Numbered from the stretch's first letter, positions 1 through 8,592 are shown. The stretch is DNA of 64,000 nt from JAVBMB01 sp031552995 (GCA_031552995.1 JAVBMB010000001.1:14691-78690); one strand, 5' to 3'. Notes: generated by a model from the sequence alone, not told the origin. Made by a program: numbers and translations.

Positions 1-1
1 C

Positions 2-1168
2 GGCGGCGCGGTGCTTACGGGCGACTTGCCCGAGGGCAACGGCGTCCACCTTGGAGATTTGCAGTTTGCCAACGATATCGGCTTTAATTCCGCGGGCAAC
101 ATTTCGTTTCGAATCAACGACGTGTCGTTTACCTTCAACCGCAGCGACACGCTTCAAAGCATGATAAACACTGTGTCGTCCAGCGCGGCGGACGTCAATA
201 TGTCCTACAGCCGCCTGACAAACGGGTTTACCATCGAGGCAAAGAAGAGCGGCTCTAAGCAGGATATGACGCTGCAAAACGTGACGGGCAACGTGTTTGG
301 CGAGAACGGCGCGTTTAAAATCGGCGCTGCCGACATGGCTATGGGCGTCGACGCCAAGCTGAAGATAAACGGCGTTGAGGTGACGAAGGAGAGCAACAGC
401 TTCACCATCGACGGCATAGGCTATCAGCTTAACAAGACAACCGACCCGGGGGCAGATATAAAGTATTCGATAACGAAGGATATCGAACCCGCCGTGACAA
501 AAATCAAGGCGTTTGTCGACGGGTACAACACACTTGTCAAAAAGCTGGACGCCATGCTTACCGAGCGCAAGACAAGCTCGGAAAAAGGCTATACCCCCCT
601 GACCGAAGAGGAAAAGGCCGAGATGACCGAGCAGCAGATCAAGGACTGGGAGGTCATAGCCAAAAAGGGCCTGCTTAACAACGACGCCGGCATCCGCAGC
701 GTGCTGGATCAGCTGCGCGGCTCACTGTTTGAGACCGTCAAGGGCGCAGGGCTGTCGCCCGCCGATGTCGGCATAACGACCGGCAGCTATTTTGACGGCA
801 CAAAAGGGCAGATAAAGCTTGATGAAGACAGACTGCGCGCCGAGCTCAACAAGGACGCAAACCGTGTAATGTCTGTGTTTATGGACAGGTCGGAGTCGGC
901 TGACGCGGCAACCGCCAGGTCGGAAAACGGGCTGATGTACCGCATATCGAACATCATGGATACCTATACGAAGGGAAGCAACACGACTTCGCTGGACAGC
1001 CTTGGCCGCAACCTGACGGCCTATAACAAAAAGATTTCGCAGATGGAAGACAAGATGGCAGAGCTGTCGGAGAAATACTACCTTAAGTTTGCCGCTATGG
1101 AAAAAGCGATGTCCGACCTCAACTCTCAAAGCAGCTGGCTCAGCAGTATGATGGGCGCTAAGGGCTGA
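2..1168 (+). CDS. fliD: Flagellar filament cap FliD (HAP2), 5' end cut by the window
   Basis: The reading frame is open to the left edge, so this is the C-terminal 388 residues of a longer protein. FliD forms the cap at the filament tip and directs insertion of flagellin subunits. The visible part has the beta-rich central region of the family, then a long C-terminal helical domain with a motif resembling L-x-L-D-E-D-x-L-x-A-E-L near residues 275-290 and a terminal coiled coil. The GTG at position 11 is only the first start-like codon inside the window and is not the real start. fliS follows 71 bases downstream, the usual fliD-fliS arrangement. The family assignment is firm; the N-terminal D0 part cannot be seen. 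Confidence 0.93.
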   Translation, partial: GGAVLTGDLPEGNGVHLGDLQFANDIGFNSAGNISFRINDVSFTFNRSDTLQSMINTVSSSAADVNMSYSRLTNGFTIEAKKSGSKQDMTLQNVTGNVFGENGAFKIGAADMAMGVDAKLKINGVEVTKESNSFTIDGIGYQLNKTTDPGADIKYSITKDIEPAVTKIKAFVDGYNTLVKKLDAMLTERKTSSEKGYTPLTEEEKAEMTEQQIKDWEVIAKKGLLNNDAGIRSVLDQLRGSLFETVKGAGLSPADVGITTGSYFDGTKGQIKLDEDRLRAELNKDANRVMSVFMDRSESADAATARSENGLMYRISNIMDTYTKGSNTTSLDSLGRNLTAYNKKISQMEDKMAELSEKYYLKFAAMEKAMSDLNSQSSWLSSMMGAKG

Positions 1169-1239
1169 CTTGCTGCGATTCTGCAGACGTGTGTGAAAAT
1201 ATCGCGCATTGGCGCGCGCAAGGCATAGGGGGCTAATTT

Positions 1240-1647
1240 ATGCAGCAGTACTACGCTAACAAACCGAAGGATGTATATCTTAAACAGGGGATTATGACAG
1301 CCAGCCCGATTGAGCTGATAATCATGCTGTACGACGGCTGCCGCAAGAACCTTATGCAGGCCGAAAGAGCCGTGGCGCGCAACGATAACGCCGCGGCGCA
1401 TAAGCATTTTATCAAAGCGCAGGATATTATATCAGAGCTGGTCAACAGCCTTGACATGCGCTACGAAATCAGCGAGCAGCTGCTGGATTTGTACGAGTTT
1501 ATGCTTGTTCAGATTGCCGATATGAATGTGAGCAAAAAGATAGAGGCCATGCCGCCGGTGCTTGAGATGCTGGAGACGCTGCGCGGCACATGGCAGGAAA
1601 TCGCCGACAAGCAGCAGAGGGGCGCGTTGAGCTTAAGCGAAGACTGA
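1240..1647 (+). CDS. fliS: Flagellin export chaperone FliS
   Basis: FliS binds the C-terminal D0 helices of flagellin in the cytoplasm, prevents premature polymerisation and hands it to the FlhA export gate. The 135-residue length is normal. The start Q-Q-Y-Y-A-N-K-P and the helix I-E-L-I-I-M-L-Y-D-G near residues 26-35 are typical of the family, and the protein is predicted to be all-helical. It lies directly after fliD and is followed by an intrinsic terminator at 1656-1686. The ATG is preceded by a G-rich ribosome binding site about 8 bases upstream. Confidence 0.95.
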   Translation: MQQYYANKPKDVYLKQGIMTASPIELIIMLYDGCRKNLMQAERAVARNDNAAAHKHFIKAQDIISELVNSLDMRYEISEQLLDLYEFMLVQIADMNVSKKIEAMPPVLEMLETLRGTWQEIADKQQRGALSLSED

Positions 1648-1655
1648 ACATGCTT

Positions 1656-1686
1656 CGGCGCCCCGCGTTTTGGGGCGCCGTTTTTT
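1656..1686 (+). terminator. Intrinsic terminator after fliS
   Basis: A perfect 9-bp stem (1656-1664 with 1672-1680), 7-base loop and six T residues (1681-1686). It should end the fliD-fliS transcript, so the downstream genes may need their own promoter or read-through. Confidence 0.88.
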
Positions 1687-1824
1687 AAAGACGTAAAGCG
1701 GGGTCCGGCGCGTGCGGCGCGCCTGCCTGCCGCCGGAGGCAACGCCGCGGCCGGGTCATCGGTTGCCGGGCGCCTGTTGTGCGTCCGGCAATATTTTTCT
1801 CTGACGGAAGGGAGCGTGACATAC

Positions 1825-2262
1825 ATGGATGAAAACCGTATAGAGCGGCTTTTGATGCGGAAGGCCGAGCTGATTGACAGCTTTTTTGAGCTGACGCGCA
1901 AGCAGTGCGAGCTGCTGGCGGACACCGAAAACGACGACATCGCCGAGGCTCTGCAGAGCAACCTCGACAGCCGCAAGGTGGTTATCGACGGGGTTGAGCG
2001 GATACAGAGCGAGCTTGCCGAGCTGTATAAAAACCGCGCCGCAAACGCGGCGTCGGCACGCGAAGTGAAGATTGCCGATGAAATTGACGCGACGCTTAAG
2101 GAGATAAAACAGCTCGACGACGAAAATATCGCGGCGGCCGCGGCGCGCAAGAATGACCTTAGCCTGCAGGCGAAACTGATGCAGGCGAACCGCAAGGGCG
2201 TCAGCATCTATTCGCGCGCCGATACAACCGAGACGAGTGAGTTTTTTGATAAAATCCGCTGA
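1825..2262 (+). CDS. FliT/FlgN-like flagellar chaperone candidate
   Basis: A 145-residue, highly charged, predicted all-helical protein. The start at ATG 1825 is preferred over the upstream in-frame ATG at 1777 because a GAAGGGAG ribosome site lies 10 bases before it. The N-terminal half (E-R-L-L-M-R-K-A-E-L-I-D-S-F-F-E-L-T) resembles the helical hairpin of FlgN/FliT-type export chaperones, and the place just after fliD-fliS is where fliT is often found. There is no decisive motif. It could be a FliD-specific chaperone or an unassigned flagellar coiled-coil protein; the assignment rests mostly on position, size and helical character. Confidence 0.45.
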   Translation: MDENRIERLLMRKAELIDSFFELTRKQCELLADTENDDIAEALQSNLDSRKVVIDGVERIQSELAELYKNRAANAASAREVKIADEIDATLKEIKQLDDENIAAAAARKNDLSLQAKLMQANRKGVSIYSRADTTETSEFFDKIR

Positions 2263-2445
2263 GAGGCCCTTGCTTATTCCGGACGGCGCATCGCAATGTG
2301 CGCCGTTTCGATATGTCTGCGCGGAATAAACGTCACGGCAGCAGAACACATGCCGCAATATTACCATAGTGTAACCGGCTTTTGAGATAATGAACTTTAA
2401 GAGTATGCGAAAGTTGCTGTGCGGCGCCGAGGAGGGGAGCTTATT

Positions 2446-2898
2446 GTGAAAATCAACAATATAAACCCGCTTGAGCCGGGCAGGCAGGATGTGCGGTCTG
2501 TCGAGCACGCAAGCGACCCGTTTGCGAGACAGCTTGTATTCCGGCAGGAGCTAAGCCGCCTGTCGAACGACCAGCAGCAGAAGCAGCTTGCGGCGATGGC
2601 CGACGAGATAGACCGGCAGGGGGAAAAGCTTGCGCGGACCGGGGACATACGCGAGGTTGAGCGCTATCGCGCGCTGATACGGCAGTTTATCGACGAGATT
2701 GTCAGCAACGGGTATGCCTTCAGCAAAGAAAACTCTATGGCGCCGCGCGGCAGACACAGAATATTTGCAACGGTAAAGACGATAAACGACAAGCTCGACG
2801 AGCTTGCAAAGCGCGTTTTAAGCGAGCAGAGCGACAACATCGACCTGCTGGCGCGTGTCGACGAGATACGCGGGCTGATACTGGATATGCTGCTGTGA
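2446..2898 (+). CDS. YaaR-like protein (DUF327 family)
   Basis: A 150-residue helical protein resembling Bacillus YaaR (DUF327): an N-terminal segment beginning V-K-I-N-N-I-N-P, a basic central stretch around the motif Y-R-A-L-I-R-Q-F-I-D-E-I, a downstream T-V-K-T-I-N-D-K-L-D-E-L segment, and a C-terminal leucine-rich helix. Start GTG 2446 is chosen because GAGGAGGGG lies about 7 bases upstream; earlier in-frame codons lack such a site. Family function is not established. The gene precedes cheW by 34 bases and is probably cotranscribed with the chemotaxis genes. Confidence 0.7.
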   Translation: MKINNINPLEPGRQDVRSVEHASDPFARQLVFRQELSRLSNDQQQKQLAAMADEIDRQGEKLARTGDIREVERYRALIRQFIDEIVSNGYAFSKENSMAPRGRHRIFATVKTINDKLDELAKRVLSEQSDNIDLLARVDEIRGLILDMLL

Positions 2899-2932
2899 TA
2901 TTTGTAACGATATAAACCTTAGGAGGAAATAT

Positions 2933-3424
2933 ATGGATGATTTGACTCGCTCTCAGTTTGATTTTTCGCAGGATGACGAAATGAAAGGCAAGTTTCTCAC
3001 ATTCCGCGTGGGCACAGGCGAATACGGGCTGGAAATTACATATGTCACGGAGATTATTGGCGTGCTGGACATAACACCCGTACCGAATACGCACAAATAC
3101 ATGATGGGCATTATCAATATGCGCGGCACCGTTGTGCCGGTTATCGACCTGTCGCTGCGCTTTGGGCTTGGCGGGGTCGAGTTCACCGAGCGCACATGCA
3201 TCATTGTCATCAACACCGAGGAAATGACAATCGGCCTGATTGTCGACGAGGTGCGCGAGGTTATGTACATCGACGACGAGGAGATACAGCCGCCGCCAAA
3301 GGTTAGCGGCGCGGCGCGCGGCAACTCGTTTGTGCGCGCCATCGGCGCGTCGAACGGCAATGTCAAACAGCTGCTTGATATAGATTCGGTCTGCGGGCTG
3401 AAGGATATCGAGGTTGAGGCATGA
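2933..3424 (+). CDS. cheW: Chemotaxis coupling protein CheW
   Basis: CheW links membrane chemoreceptors to the histidine kinase CheA. This 163-residue protein is essentially one CheW SH3-like domain: F-R-V-G-x-G-E-Y-G-L-E-I near residues 24-36, then M-G-I-I-N-M-R-G-T-V-V-P-V-I-D-L near residues 59-75, the signature receptor/CheA docking strand. A strong AGGAGG ribosome site precedes ATG 2933. It heads a cheW-cheR-cheB run. No cheA is present in the window. Confidence 0.95.
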   Translation: MDDLTRSQFDFSQDDEMKGKFLTFRVGTGEYGLEITYVTEIIGVLDITPVPNTHKYMMGIINMRGTVVPVIDLSLRFGLGGVEFTERTCIIVINTEEMTIGLIVDEVREVMYIDDEEIQPPPKVSGAARGNSFVRAIGASNGNVKQLLDIDSVCGLKDIEVEA

Positions 3425-3475
3425 TGACGGGCCGGCCCCTTATCGGGGCGGAGCGGCGTATGCGCGAGGAACGGT

Positions 3476-4285
3476 ATGACGATAAATGATAAGGATTTCC
3501 AGAGGCTGCGGGATTTCATGTACAACAGGTTCGGGCTGAATCTGGAAAAGAAACAGACACTGGTCGAGGGGCGGCTGGCAAGCGTCGTGGCTCAGGCGGG
3601 GTACAGCAATTTTTGCGACTATCTCGACGCCGTCATGGCCGACGATTCCGGCCAGATGGTTGAGACGCTTCAGGTTAAGCTGACGACAAACTATTCGTAC
3701 TTCATGCGCGAGCAGGGGCATTACGATTTCCTTTCGAAGACCGTGCTGCCCGAGTGGACACAAAAAATCAGAGACCATGACCTGCGCATCTGGAGCGCCG
3801 GATGTTCCTCCGGCGAGGAGGCGTATACGACGGCTATGGTGATAAACGAGTTCTTCGGCCTTAACAAAAGAGACTGGGACTGCACCGTGCTGGCGACCGA
3901 TATTTCCTCCAAGGTGCTAAACGAGGCGAAAACAGGCATCTATGCCGCGCAGCGGCTTGAAAAGCTGCCGCCGGCGTGGAGAGACAGGTATTTTACAAAA
4001 ATGCCGGGAGACATGTACAAGGTTAAGCCGGTGCTGCAGGGCGGCGTCGTTTTTGGACATTTTAACCTGATGGACAGCTTTACCAGATTTAAACGCAAGT
4101 TCCATGTGATATTTTGCCGCAATGTAATGATATACTTTGATACGCCGACAAAGACCGAGCTCGTGCGCAGGTTCTATGACGCGCTTGAGCCGGGAGGGTA
4201 TCTGTTTGTCGGGATGAGCGAGTCGATTCTGGGGCTGGATAAGCGGTTTCAGACGGTGCTGACGTCGATTTACAGAAAAGGATAA
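3476..4285 (+). CDS. cheR: Chemoreceptor glutamate methyltransferase CheR
   Basis: CheR uses S-adenosylmethionine to methylate glutamates on chemoreceptors, resetting receptor sensitivity during adaptation. The 269-residue protein has the N-terminal helical CheR domain followed by a Rossmann methyltransferase domain with the motif S-A-G-C-S-S-G-E-E-A-Y-T near residues 104-115 and F-C-R-N-V-M-I-Y-F near 213-221. Length and motifs are complete. A GAGGA ribosome site lies 6 bases before ATG 3476. It is followed 6 bases later by the cheB-like gene, its enzymatic counterpart. Confidence 0.95.
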   Translation: MTINDKDFQRLRDFMYNRFGLNLEKKQTLVEGRLASVVAQAGYSNFCDYLDAVMADDSGQMVETLQVKLTTNYSYFMREQGHYDFLSKTVLPEWTQKIRDHDLRIWSAGCSSGEEAYTTAMVINEFFGLNKRDWDCTVLATDISSKVLNEAKTGIYAAQRLEKLPPAWRDRYFTKMPGDMYKVKPVLQGGVVFGHFNLMDSFTRFKRKFHVIFCRNVMIYFDTPTKTELVRRFYDALEPGGYLFVGMSESILGLDKRFQTVLTSIYRKG

Positions 4286-4291
4286 TTTGCC

Positions 4292-5380
4292 ATGACTCAG
4301 CGTGGACCGACAGGGAGGATACGTGTTGCGCTGGGGCTTCAAAAACCCAGCCGGTTTCCCGCGCTGAGCGAAGCGCTGGCCGCTGCCGAAGACCTGGATT
4401 TTATCGAGGTGTACGATAACGCGTTTGTGCTGCCTCGGCGCATAATCGATGCGGCACCCGATATAATCGTGCTGTACTGCCCGGTGTTTGACAGGGATAC
4501 GCGCAATTACATAGCCGCAATACTGCCGCTGTGCGAGTGCAAGATAATCGTTATCACGCTGAGTACCGTTCAGCCGGGCAGCGAGATGGATTTGCGCCGC
4601 ATACAGATGCTGGAGTTTAAGTGGGCCGGCAATGCGCTGATGACGCGAAGCTTTGTGCAGAGGTTTGTAGAAATTGTCCGCCGCCATGCCGTTGCGGAGC
4701 CTGCGCATTACGCGGCCGGAAACGCCGCCGGGCATGTCTCCGCGCACACGGCGGAGGTTGCCGCTATGCAGCAGCTTATATTTCCGCACGTAAAGCGGCC
4801 GCTCGATGAGCTTATTATCGCCATCGGCGCGTCGACAGGGGGAACCGAGGCGCTGTCGCGGATGCTGCGCGGTGTGCCTCCCGGGCTGCCGGGTATCGTC
4901 GTAGTGCAGCATATGCCGCCGGTGTTTACAGCGCTGTTTGCCGCGCGGCTTGACGGCGAGCTGCCGTACAGCGTGTGCGAGGGGGAGGACGGCATGGCGG
5001 TTGCGCCGGGGCAGATATACATTGCCGAGGGCAGCCGGCATCTGCGGGTCAGGCGCCGGGGGCGCGGCTTCGCGCTTTGCGTTGAGGCGGGGGAAAAGGT
5101 CAGCGGGCACTGCCCGTCGGTGGATGTTCTGTTCGAATCTGTCGCGGCGGAGGCGGGGAAGGCGGCGGCCGGGATTATCATGACCGGTATGGGCGCCGAC
5201 GGCGCCGAAGGGCTGCTGGCCATGCGCAGGAGCGGGGCGATGACGATAGGGCAGGACGAAAAAAGCTGCGTCGTGTACGGTATGCCGAAAAAGGCGTTTG
5301 AAATCGGCGCTGTGGAAAAGCAAATGCCGCCGGATGAGATGCCGGCCCAGCTGGTGGCATGGCTCAGGGGAATAGATTAG
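4292..5380 (+). CDS. cheB: CheB-type receptor methylesterase with a degenerate receiver domain
   Basis: The C-terminal half (about residues 172-360) is a CheB methylesterase/deamidase with the expected triad: Ser181 in G-A-S-T-G-G, His207 in Q-H-M-P-P and Asp303 in M-G-A-D-G. It removes methyl groups from chemoreceptors. The N-terminal part (about 9-115) aligns with a receiver domain, but the paired acidic residues after the first strand are replaced by Leu-Gln (16-17) and the phospho-acceptor Asp is Tyr62 (D-I-I-V-L-Y-C-P). So activation by phosphotransfer from CheA is not expected. It follows cheR by 6 bases. The catalytic assignment is firm; the mode of control is inferred. Confidence 0.9.
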   Translation: MTQRGPTGRIRVALGLQKPSRFPALSEALAAAEDLDFIEVYDNAFVLPRRIIDAAPDIIVLYCPVFDRDTRNYIAAILPLCECKIIVITLSTVQPGSEMDLRRIQMLEFKWAGNALMTRSFVQRFVEIVRRHAVAEPAHYAAGNAAGHVSAHTAEVAAMQQLIFPHVKRPLDELIIAIGASTGGTEALSRMLRGVPPGLPGIVVVQHMPPVFTALFAARLDGELPYSVCEGEDGMAVAPGQIYIAEGSRHLRVRRRGRGFALCVEAGEKVSGHCPSVDVLFESVAAEAGKAAAGIIMTGMGADGAEGLLAMRRSGAMTIGQDEKSCVVYGMPKKAFEIGAVEKQMPPDEMPAQLVAWLRGID

Positions 5381-5845
5381 CATATTTTTGGCTCGTTTGC
5401 AGGGACGCAAACCGTCGGATGGAAGATCACGGATGAGATACCGCTTTATGGCGGCTGTGCCGGATTTTTCCTCGTGACGGGGCGTTCTATTTTTTTGATA
5501 TCACAGGGTATTCATCCAATAGCAGGGAGTATAGTGCTTTTTTGGAAAAACCGCGCAGCGGAAACGTGAAAAAGGGCTGGAAGCGGTTACACGCCGCGAA
5601 CCATACGTATAGTTTTCGTTCGTGTGCCCATGTACAAGGTGTTGTATGAAACTGCTGCAAAATCCTTCGATTTTTGGCGAATATTTTCAAAAGACTATGG
5701 ATTATGATGTAAAAATATGATATAATTTGCTGAATCTATCAGGTTGAAAACTCAAGCAGATAAAACTGACTGTATATATTGGCCGTCAAATGTAATAACC
5801 TGCGCTTTCGCGCCGGAGTTCCGGTATCGGAAAGGAGAGACTGCA
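5381..5845. other. Intergenic region upstream of flgB
   Basis: A 465-base region between cheB and flgB. It is richer in A+T than the flanking genes, particularly from about 5640 to 5745, and holds the extended -10 promoter at 5718-5726. No convincing gene was found: a 67-codon frame on the minus strand (5487-5690) has no recognisable family and no good ribosome site. Confidence 0.6.
5718..5726 (+). promoter_or_regulatory. Extended -10 promoter for the flgB operon
   Basis: TGATATAAT is a perfect extended -10 element (TG-n-TATAAT). No good -35 is seen, which is common for extended -10 promoters; the upstream 60 bases are A/T rich. A start near 5733 would give a leader of about 113 bases before flgB. 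It probably drives the long flgB-to-swrB operon with the housekeeping sigma factor. Confidence 0.65.
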
Positions 5846-6256
5846 ATGTGGGATAAACTGTTTGCACCTATAGACCTGATGCAAAAGGGCCTTGAGGCCT
5901 CGTGGCTTCGCAATGCGGTGATACGCGATAATATCGCCAACGCGCAGACGCCGGACTTCAAAAGCTCGGATGTGCATTTTGAGACAATTTTTGCCCGGGC
6001 GCTGTCGCAAAACACCGGGCTTGGCACAAAAATGACGCGCGAGGGGCATATCGACTTCAACCGCAGTGACCTGTCAAGCCTGACAGCCAGGGTGGAGCGG
6101 AATGACGAGCGCTCGATGAGGATGGACGGCAACAATGTCGACATCGAGGCCGAGAACGTCAAGCTGGCGCAAAACTCGATATTTTACAATACGGTCGTAT
6201 ACAAGCTTAACAGCGAGCTGGCCAGGATAAAGATGGCCATAAACGAGGGGCGCTGA
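5846..6256 (+). CDS. flgB: Flagellar proximal rod protein FlgB
   Basis: FlgB is a rod subunit of the flagellar basal body, exported through the type III gate. The start is ATG 5846 (M-W-D-K-L-F), with AAAGGAGAG 6-7 bases upstream; an in-frame extension to 5744 runs back into the promoter region. The 136-residue protein carries the family rod motif R-D-N-I-A-N-A-Q-T-P-D-F-K near residues 28-40 and a C-terminal helix ending the subunit. It is the first gene of the operon and is followed by flgC after 34 bases. Confidence 0.95.
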   Translation: MWDKLFAPIDLMQKGLEASWLRNAVIRDNIANAQTPDFKSSDVHFETIFARALSQNTGLGTKMTREGHIDFNRSDLSSLTARVERNDERSMRMDGNNVDIEAENVKLAQNSIFYNTVVYKLNSELARIKMAINEGR

Positions 6257-6290
6257 CGGCGCTATTTAACCACTGAAAGGATGAGATGAC

Positions 6291-6731
6291 ATGTCATTTT
6301 TGCAGTCGATGAACATCAGCGCGTCGGCGCTTACCGCCACAAGGCTTCAGATGGATATCGTCGCCGAAAATATGGCGAACTCGAACACGACGCGCACCGA
6401 GACAGGCGAGCCGTACAGGCGGCAATATGTCGTTCTTCAGCAGCGCGCAAGGGAGACAAGCTTTGAGGATTATTTTACAAAGGCGGGCAATGTCTCGGGC
6501 GGCGGCGTGCGCGTGGCGCTGATCGGGCGCGACGAGACGTCCGACTTCAAGCTGGACTATAACCCCAGCCACCCCGACGCCGACGAGGACGGCTATGTGC
6601 GCATGCCCAACGTCGACGTCGTGCAGGAGATGGTGGACATGATGTCGGCCTACCGGGCGTACGAGGCCAATATCACGGCGCTGAATACGTTTAAAGATAT
6701 GGCCGTAAAGACACTGGAAATCGGCAGATAA
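6291..6731 (+). CDS. flgC: Flagellar proximal rod protein FlgC
   Basis: A rod subunit partner of FlgB, 146 residues, normal for the family. It shows the N-terminal axial motif V-A-E-N-M-A-N-S-N-T near residues 24-33 and the C-terminal motif V-D-V-V-Q-E-M-V-D-M-M-S-A-Y-R-A-Y-E-A-N around residues 107-125, both shared by flagellar axial proteins. Position between flgB and fliE is the standard Bacillota order. Confidence 0.96.
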   Translation: MSFLQSMNISASALTATRLQMDIVAENMANSNTTRTETGEPYRRQYVVLQQRARETSFEDYFTKAGNVSGGGVRVALIGRDETSDFKLDYNPSHPDADEDGYVRMPNVDVVQEMVDMMSAYRAYEANITALNTFKDMAVKTLEIGR

Positions 6732-6789
6732 CTATAAGCGGCGCACAGCCGCGTTTTAGTCCGCCGCACAGCGGCGGGGGAGGTGTGTT

Positions 6790-7095
6790 ATGAGCGTAAG
6801 TCCTATTTCTTCCAACATAATAAATCTGCTCACCCAGCAGCCGGTGACAGCCAAGCCGGAGACAGGGCTCAGCGGCGGCGGCTTCGCCGATGTGTTTACC
6901 GAGGCGATGAACACGGCCTCGGCAACCGATTCGGCCGACAAGCTGTCGACGATAGATTTGCTGACCGGCCAGTCCGATGATTTTTCCGGCCTGATGATAG
7001 ACGCGCAGAAGGCCGAGATTTCGCTTAACCTCGCGCTTCAGCTGCGCTCTAAGGTGCTGGAGGCGTACAAGGAGATAATGGGCATGCAGGTCTAG
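6790..7095 (+). CDS. fliE: MS ring-rod junction protein FliE
   Basis: FliE joins the FliF ring to the rod and is needed for export of other rod proteins. This 101-residue protein has the usual disordered N-terminus and the conserved C-terminal helix (A-Q-K-A-E-I-S-L-N-L-A-L-Q-L-R-S-K, then A-Y-K-E-I-M-G-M-Q-V). ATG 6790 follows a GGGGAGG-type site. Unlike the Bacillus fla/che operon, fliF does not follow: fliO is next, after a terminator-like hairpin, and fliF starts a separate minus-strand operon at 61453. Confidence 0.95.
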   Translation: MSVSPISSNIINLLTQQPVTAKPETGLSGGGFADVFTEAMNTASATDSADKLSTIDLLTGQSDDFSGLMIDAQKAEISLNLALQLRSKVLEAYKEIMGMQV

Positions 7096-7117
7096 CCTGC
7101 GGGGCCGGATACGGCCC

Positions 7118-7160
7118 GCAAAACATTGGTGCGTATAACCCGCACCAGTTTTGCTTTTTT
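7118..7160 (+). terminator. Terminator-like hairpin between fliE and fliO
   Basis: GCAAAA (7118-7123) pairs with TTTTGC (7149-7154), and inside it GGTGCG (7128-7133) pairs with CGCACC (7141-7146); six T residues follow (7155-7160). It has the form of an intrinsic terminator inside an otherwise continuous operon, so it may attenuate expression of the export-gate genes relative to the rod genes. Confidence 0.65.
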
Positions 7161-7241
7161 CTGCGGATGATTTACGGCGTGAAGCCGCGCCCGGAAACCC
7201 CGCCGCGCGGCGGTTATACGCTTTGCTGAAGGAGAGTTACG

Positions 7242-7814
7242 ATGCCCGGGAATCAGGTGATGTCGACACCGCAGATGATACTAAGCATACTTGGTATACT
7301 TGTCGTCGTCTTTGGCGCGTACTATGCCACATATCTTGTGGCGAAGAAATCGGGCGGAGGGCGTCAGGGCAGGGCGATGCAGGTTGTCGACCGTATGGCG
7401 ATGTCGAAGGACAAGATGATATGCCTTATAACGGTGGGGGATAAAGTATATCTTGTTGCGATGACCGACGGCGGGGCCGCGCTTTTGGACAGCTTTGAAG
7501 GCGAAGAGGCTGAAAAGCTGCGCCGCATGGGCGCCCCTATGATGCCGGCCGGGGCCGGGCTGCTGCAAAAAGGCATAAACCGCGGCGTTGACGCCGTAAA
7601 GGCGAGGCTTGAAAACCGGCGGCTGGACAAAAGCCTTGAGCAGGCGCTGGAGCAGTGGGGGCCTGAAAAGACGCCGCCCGCCGGCCGAAGGCGCAAGGCG
7701 GTGACGATAGACGACGTGCTTAGCAAAGATGAGCTGGGGGATGCCATACGTCAGATGAACAGGCGCGAAAAGCGCGGCGAGGATGACGGGCAGGACAGGG
7801 AACACCGCGTATGA
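7242..7814 (+). CDS. fliO: Flagellar export protein FliO
   Basis: FliO is a membrane protein that helps assemble the FliP ring of the export gate. The 190-residue protein has one transmembrane segment near residues 11-30 (I-L-S-I-L-G-I-L-V-V-V-F-G), then a basic region and the small cytoplasmic FliO/FliZ domain with the strand pattern M-Q-V-V-D-R-M-A-M-S-K-D-K near residues 46-58. Its stop codon overlaps the start of fliP in an ATGA junction, indicating translational coupling. FliO is poorly conserved; position immediately before fliP supports the name. Confidence 0.88.
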   Translation: MPGNQVMSTPQMILSILGILVVVFGAYYATYLVAKKSGGGRQGRAMQVVDRMAMSKDKMICLITVGDKVYLVAMTDGGAALLDSFEGEEAEKLRRMGAPMMPAGAGLLQKGINRGVDAVKARLENRRLDKSLEQALEQWGPEKTPPAGRRRKAVTIDDVLSKDELGDAIRQMNRREKRGEDDGQDREHRV

Positions 7815-8554
7815 AAATCAAAAAGCTGTGGAGGTTAATACCGGCGGCGCTGGCCGTCTGCACGGCAACGGCTGTTCCCAGCCTTGCCGCCGGGACGCTT
7901 AGCGAGCTGACACGGACGCTGTTTGGCGAAAGCACCCAAACGGTGGATATAATTATCCTTCTGACGATATTGACGCTGCTGCCGTCGATAGTCATCATGA
8001 TGACGGGGTTTACAAGGATAATCATCACGCTGTCGTTCATGCGCAATGCCATCGGCATGCAGCAGACGCCGCCGAACCAGGTCCTTGTCGGGCTGGCGCT
8101 GTTTTTGACGCTGTTTATCATGCGCCCCGTGCTGACCGAGATATACGACAACGCCTACCTGCCGTACACGCAGGAGGAGATAACGCAGGACGAGTTCATC
8201 GACCGCGCCATGGTGCCGGCGCGGCAGTTCATGCTGAAGCAGACATCGCAGACCGATCTGGATTTCTTTTTGAGCATGCAGGATGAGACATACGCGACGT
8301 ACGACGAAATACCAAGCACCGTGCTTATACCGGCGTTTTTGACCAGCGAGATTAAAACAGCCTTTAAGATTGGGTTTTTCATATTTATTCCTTTTATCGT
8401 CATAGACATGGTCGTGGCCAGCACGTTGATGGCGATGGGCATGATGATGCTGCCGCCCGCGATGATTTCGCTGCCGTTTAAAGTGCTGCTGTTTGTGATG
8501 GTGGACGGCTGGCAGCTTGTCATCGGCTCGCTTGTCAGCACATTTAAGACATAG
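7811..8554 (+). CDS. fliP: Flagellar type III export gate protein FliP
   Basis: FliP forms the pentameric core of the export channel with FliQ and FliR. The 247-residue protein begins with a cleavable signal peptide (about residues 1-27, ending A-V-P-S-L-A-A) as known for FliP, followed by the family segments L-T-L-L-P-S-I-V-I-M-M-T-G-F-T-R near 55-70 and F-K-I-G-F-F-I-F-I-P-F-I-V-I-D-M near 187-202. It overlaps fliO by 4 bases. Confidence 0.97.
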   Translation: MKIKKLWRLIPAALAVCTATAVPSLAAGTLSELTRTLFGESTQTVDIIILLTILTLLPSIVIMMTGFTRIIITLSFMRNAIGMQQTPPNQVLVGLALFLTLFIMRPVLTEIYDNAYLPYTQEEITQDEFIDRAMVPARQFMLKQTSQTDLDFFLSMQDETYATYDEIPSTVLIPAFLTSEIKTAFKIGFFIFIPFIVIDMVVASTLMAMGMMMLPPAMISLPFKVLLFVMVDGWQLVIGSLVSTFKT

Positions 8555-8592
8555 CGAAACAGTACGATTAACAACGAGAGGAGACGCGGCGG

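Noticed and set aside
2283..2306. Inverted repeat after the FliT/FlgN-like gene considered as a terminator
   Set aside because: The 8-bp stem is followed by TTCGATATG rather than a T run, so termination is not supported.
5487..5690. A 67-codon minus-strand frame in the flgB upstream region
   Set aside because: No recognisable family, no convincing ribosome site, and it lies in a promoter region. It might be a remnant gene, but nothing supports that.
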